The notes under the pieces were generated by a model. The model was not told the DNA's origin. It worked only from the letters and a program-made list of their open reading frames with translations, and searched no databases. Both the position numbers and the translations under genes were made by a program. From Patescibacteria group bacterium (GTDB lineage Bacteria; Patescibacteriota; Minisyncoccia; Phycocordibacterales; DATDWN01), in NCBI GenBank assembly GCA_030917185.1, contig JAUPVF010000025.1, positions 1-6,477 on the forward strand: a stretch of 6,477 bases of DNA. Reading direction: 5' to 3'. How positions within the stretch are numbered: position 1 is the first letter of the stretch; each line of letters opens with the position of its first letter. Of the stretch, positions 5,045-6,477 are shown piece by piece.

Positions 5045-5527
5045 TTAGAGACCATTAAATGCAAGATGAAGTTGGTGAATGCACTTTTCCCAATCTTTCT
5101 CCTCATTCCAGAAAAAGGGAAAAGTGTCCTTGTTTACATCCCATGCATTTTGTAAGTAACCTTCGTAGATGAAACCGATTTTCTCGCCGTGATGACCTCG
5201 ACGAGGGTCGATTTTCGATGCGTCAGTGCAAATTGCTACCAACTTTTTTCTGTAGAGAGCTTGAATTACTACGAGTAATCCGGAAGGCACTTCCTGACCA
5301 GGAACAAATTCAGGCTTCCAGAACAGATCAGTGGCAATAGCATCAACATGTTCAAGCATTTCTGGCCACGAATCATTGGTTTGTCGAGCGCCCCAAGTAT
5401 CAAGTGTGGGATTGTATAATTGGAATCCAATCCCTTTACTTTTAGCCACTTCCGCAGCCCTCTCCAATTCAGAAGCCTTGTCGTCGATTATTAGTATTTT
5501 CATATCAGCAATTGTTCTGGTGTTCAT
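5045..5527 (-). CDS. Stand-alone receiver-like (response-regulator fold) protein (array gene 4)
   Basis: 160 residues from the leader ATG at 5527, or 152 from the ATG at 5503 (numbering below uses 5503). MKILIIDDK puts the acidic pair D7/D8 at the end of strand 1. VDAIATDLFW puts D59 where the phospho-acceptor sits at the end of strand 3. LVAICTDASK puts T93 at the strand 4 switch position, with K97 nearby. This is the order of a CheY-like receiver domain. There is no DNA-binding output domain and no histidine kinase nearby, so it may be a single-domain or non-phosphorylated relative. The Trp- and Phe-rich C-terminal 40 residues are not typical of receivers. The upstream start is preferred because AGGTG lies five bases before it and no ribosome-binding site precedes 5503. 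It would add the short leader MNTRTIAD. It sits 32 bases downstream of array gene 5, joined by a leader copy and no promoter. Confidence 0.75.
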   Translation of the reverse strand: MNTRTIADMKILIIDDKASELERAAEVAKSKGIGFQLYNPTLDTWGARQTNDSWPEMLEHVDAIATDLFWKPEFVPGQEVPSGLLVVIQALYRKKLVAICTDASKIDPRRGHHGEKIGFIYEGYLQNAWDVNKDTFPFFWNEEKDWEKCIHQLHLAFNGL

Positions 5528-5555
5528 CGGCACACCTGTTTAAAGCCTTTAGTTG
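5517..5555 (-). promoter_or_regulatory. Module D leader between two genes: block 2 without promoter
   Basis: Minus-strand order: AGGC (5548-5545), TTTAAACA, GGTGT (5536-5532), GCCG (5531-5528), ATGA (5527-5524), ACACC (5523-5519). GGC/GCC and GGTGT/ACACC pair as in module B. Block 1 is degraded to AGTCTTCA, and no promoter or upstream hairpin is present because array gene 5 stops at 5560. The copy is thus internal to a two-gene transcript, pointing to a translational role. A small hairpin TTTAGT-CTTCA-ACTAAA (5564-5548) overlaps the stop codon of array gene 5. Confidence 0.7.
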
Positions 5556-5559
5556 AAGA

Positions 5560-5901
5560 CTAAATAATATCCTGCATCCACCCTTTGGGTTCTGGGTCTT
5601 TTCCATCCCACGTTTTCATCTCACGTAGACGACAATAACGACATCGCCGATGCCTTGTCTTGTTTTCATAGATACCATTTTGATAACCTTGCCAAAGGTA
5701 TCCATTAGACTGGTAACGATACGTGTGAGACCGATACTCGAGTGCCCAAGCTCGTTTACATTTTGGACAACGTCGTCGACATTGTTCGCAAAGAACAACG
5801 ACAACAATTGAAAGTAGGATAGCAACGACTATAATTATCGGGATTATACACTGGCACACGGCAAGCATTATTCTCATATCAACAATTTCACTGGTGTTCA
5901 A
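5560..5901 (-). CDS. Membrane-anchored zinc-ribbon protein (array gene 5)
   Basis: 113 residues if translation starts at the TTG (5901) that replaces the leader ATG, or 105 from the ATG at 5877. One strongly hydrophobic helix spans about residues 11-37 (IIPIIIVVAILLSIVVVVL). It is followed by a basic, Cys-rich cytoplasmic or surface domain with CPKC (45-48) and CRYC (87-90), the two halves of a four-cysteine zinc ribbon. Further cysteines at 16, 18, 38 and 41 flank the helix. The short N-terminal segment after the leader start, NTSEIVD, parallels NTRTIAD of array gene 4 codon by codon, so the two leaders share a recent origin. Function unknown: zinc ribbons bind nucleic acid or protein partners, and the anchor puts this one at the membrane. 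It has its own promoter and is probably co-transcribed with array gene 4. Confidence 0.7.
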   Translation of the reverse strand: MNTSEIVDMRIMLAVCQCIIPIIIVVAILLSIVVVVLCEQCRRRCPKCKRAWALEYRSHTYRYQSNGYLWQGYQNGIYENKTRHRRCRYCRLREMKTWDGKDPEPKGWMQDII

Positions 5902-5938
5902 AGGCGCACCTGTTTAAAGCCTGTATTGTGAAGAACTT
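5891..5938 (-). promoter_or_regulatory. Module E leader: block 1 and pseudoknot block 2
   Basis: Minus-strand order: AAGTTCTTCACAAT (5938-5925), AGGC (5922-5919), TTTAAACA, GGTGC (5910-5906), GCCT (5905-5902), TTGA (5901-5898), ACACC (5897-5893). AGGC/GCCT gives four pairs. GGTG/CACC gives four pairs with a C-A mismatch closing the stem, the one copy that breaks the fifth pair. The loop start codon is TTG instead of ATG. Confidence 0.7.
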
Positions 5939-5946
5939 ATATTGCC

Positions 5947-5975
5947 ACTCTACAAAATTGGCGATCGAAAATCTA
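5947..5975 (-). promoter_or_regulatory. Putative promoter of array genes 5 and 4
   Basis: TAGATT (5975-5970), a 17-base spacer and TAGAGT (5952-5947), preceded by TTG, place a start eight bases downstream, at or next to AAGTTC of module E. Each hexamer is a weak match to sigma70 consensus; spacing and place support the call. Confidence 0.4.
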
Positions 5976-5986
5976 AAAATTAAAGC

Positions 5987-6015
5987 AAAAAACAAGGCAA
6001 ATCCAGAATCGCCTT
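5987..6015 (-). terminator. Intrinsic terminator of the TrmB-like gene
   Basis: On the minus strand AAGGC (6015-6011) pairs with GCCTT (5998-5994), with further G-U and A-U pairs inside, and GTTTTTTGC follows. It lies about 60 bases after the stop codon of the TrmB-like gene and 12 bases upstream of the -35 region of module E. It therefore separates that gene from the array. Confidence 0.7.
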
Positions 6016-6036
6016 TATTTGCTTAATATTTGGGAG

Positions 6037-6058
6037 TTAATTTTCCAAAATTAATTGG
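6037..6058. repeat. AT-rich overlapping palindromes
   Basis: TTAATTTT-CC-AAAATTAA (6037-6054) is a perfect 8-bp inverted repeat with a 2-base centre. It overlaps CCAA-N6-TTGG (6045-6058). It lies just after the TrmB-like stop codon. It could be a weak RNA 3' hairpin or a protein-binding dyad; AT-rich palindromes also arise by chance. Confidence 0.4.
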
Positions 6059-6073
6059 AAGATTTTATATAAA

Positions 6074-6477
6074 TTACTGCCTTTGAGCAAAGATATATTC
6101 GATGATACTTTTTAAAGTAGTAGCCATTTCTTTGTTTTTTATGAAGATACCGTATGGCTTCTTACCTAATGTATGTATTCTAACCTCATCATTGAATATA
6201 CCGATATCACAGAGGATCGGGAATCTGTCCTGATCAATCTTCATTAATGCTTGATTCTTATCCCCCTCAATCACCTTCTCTACACCGGTATATATGGCTT
6301 TGAATTGAACATTATTCTTTATGCGTTTTTCATCAATTATTTTGATATCCTTATCGGTAAATATCTTCTTAAGTAAATCATAAGAATAAATACCATAGTC
6401 TTTGCCACTAGAAAAATCTTCAACAGCAACGAAATCGTCAATTGCTTGTTTTACCGCTTCACGTCCCTCATAATATT
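6074..6477 (-). CDS. TrmB-like transcriptional regulator, C-terminal part (5' end outside window)
   Basis: The frame is open to the right edge (first whole codon at 6475), giving the last 134 residues. The segment begins YYEGREAVKQAIDDF, and it ends with FPILCDIGIFNDEVRIHTLGKKPYGIFIKNKEMATTLKS-type sequence. Both resemble the effector half of TrmB-family regulators, where a short linker with (Y)YEG precedes a phospholipase-D-like domain and a closing segment of alternating strands ends in the pattern G..I.....A.....I....W/F. In archaea TrmB relatives sense sugars; bacterial CPR homologues are uncharacterised as far as I know. The winged-helix DNA-binding half would lie outside the window. The strongly hydrophilic, Lys- and Ile-rich composition differs from the array genes. 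It ends before its own terminator, so it is probably not part of the array. Confidence 0.55.
   Translation of the reverse strand, partial: YYEGREAVKQAIDDFVAVEDFSSGKDYGIYSYDLLKKIFTDKDIKIIDEKRIKNNVQFKAIYTGVEKVIEGDKNQALMKIDQDRFPILCDIGIFNDEVRIHTLGKKPYGIFIKNKEMATTLKSIIEYIFAQRQ

Noticed and set aside
5503..5527. GTG at 5533 as the start of the receiver-like gene
   Set aside because: The GTG lies within S2a of the folded leader and overlaps the AGGTG Shine-Dalgarno. The ATG at 5527 is correctly spaced from AGGTG.
3990..5940. Integron attC sites between the array genes
   Set aside because: The repeats do not carry matching RYYYAAC and GTTRRRY boxes at the ends of one large imperfect inverted repeat. 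A lone GCCTAAC at 4484-4490 has no partner. No tyrosine integron integrase is seen. The conserved unit is a promoter and leader 5' of genes.
3990..5940. CRISPR array
   Set aside because: The repeated units are 50-130 bases, diverged, 350-600 bases apart and separated by genes, with no regular spacers or cas genes.

Overview
The window most likely comes from a Candidate Phyla Radiation (Patescibacteria) bacterium, probably a Parcubacteria-type lineage, or from a phage or other mobile element living in one. The serine recombinase (2197-3510) has the YARKSSE, ESHSAKDSGQRP, DRLSRN and SQAKLENDN motifs that I associate with the recombinases abundant in CPR genomes. Further hints are the zinc-ribbon, receiver-like and TrmB-like small proteins, and the moderately AT-rich composition. 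This assignment rests on remembered families, not on a search. The genetic code looks standard: long genes have no internal TGA, and TAA, TAG and TGA are all used as stops.

Layout. Positions 1-1103 hold the 3' part of a phage terminase large subunit (+). Positions 1118-1843 hold a convergent Ltp-type superinfection-exclusion-like membrane protein (-). Positions 1844-2196 are a gene-free control region with three copies of GTTGATCGCG, a terminator-like hairpin, dyad repeats and the recombinase promoter. The large serine recombinase (+) follows and ends at a bidirectional terminator (3511-3538). From 3567 to 5940 five unrelated small genes lie on the minus strand. Four have their own promoter-leader module and the fifth (5045-5527) is joined to its upstream neighbour by a copy of the leader. 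Positions 6074-6477 hold the C-terminal part of a TrmB-like regulator (-) with its own terminator.

The most interesting signal is the repeated module in front of the five minus-strand genes. Read 5'->3' on the minus strand, a full module has: (i) a 7-9 bp hairpin with a 7-nt loop just after the previous stop codon; (ii) a TTGA(C/G) -35 box 6-7 nt further on, with a -10 region; (iii) block 1, AAGTTCTTCACAAT, whose first A falls at the predicted transcription start; (iv) block 2, GGC-TTTAAACA-GGTGT-GCC-NATGA-ACACC. Block 2 can fold as an H-type pseudoknot, supported by two compensatory base-pair changes. It buries a Shine-Dalgarno-like AGGTG in one stem and places an ATG in a loop. That ATG is in frame with the gene in all four copies: two genes continue from it directly, and two are separated from it by a TGA at codon 5 followed by a normal ribosome-binding site. 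Individual genes carry different subsets of the parts, so the parts are separable.

How it may work together (inference): phage-related genes, a recombinase and an array of unrelated accessory genes sharing one expression module suggest a mobile or accessory island. Its cargo genes are unrelated in sequence but under a common RNA-level and promoter-level control.
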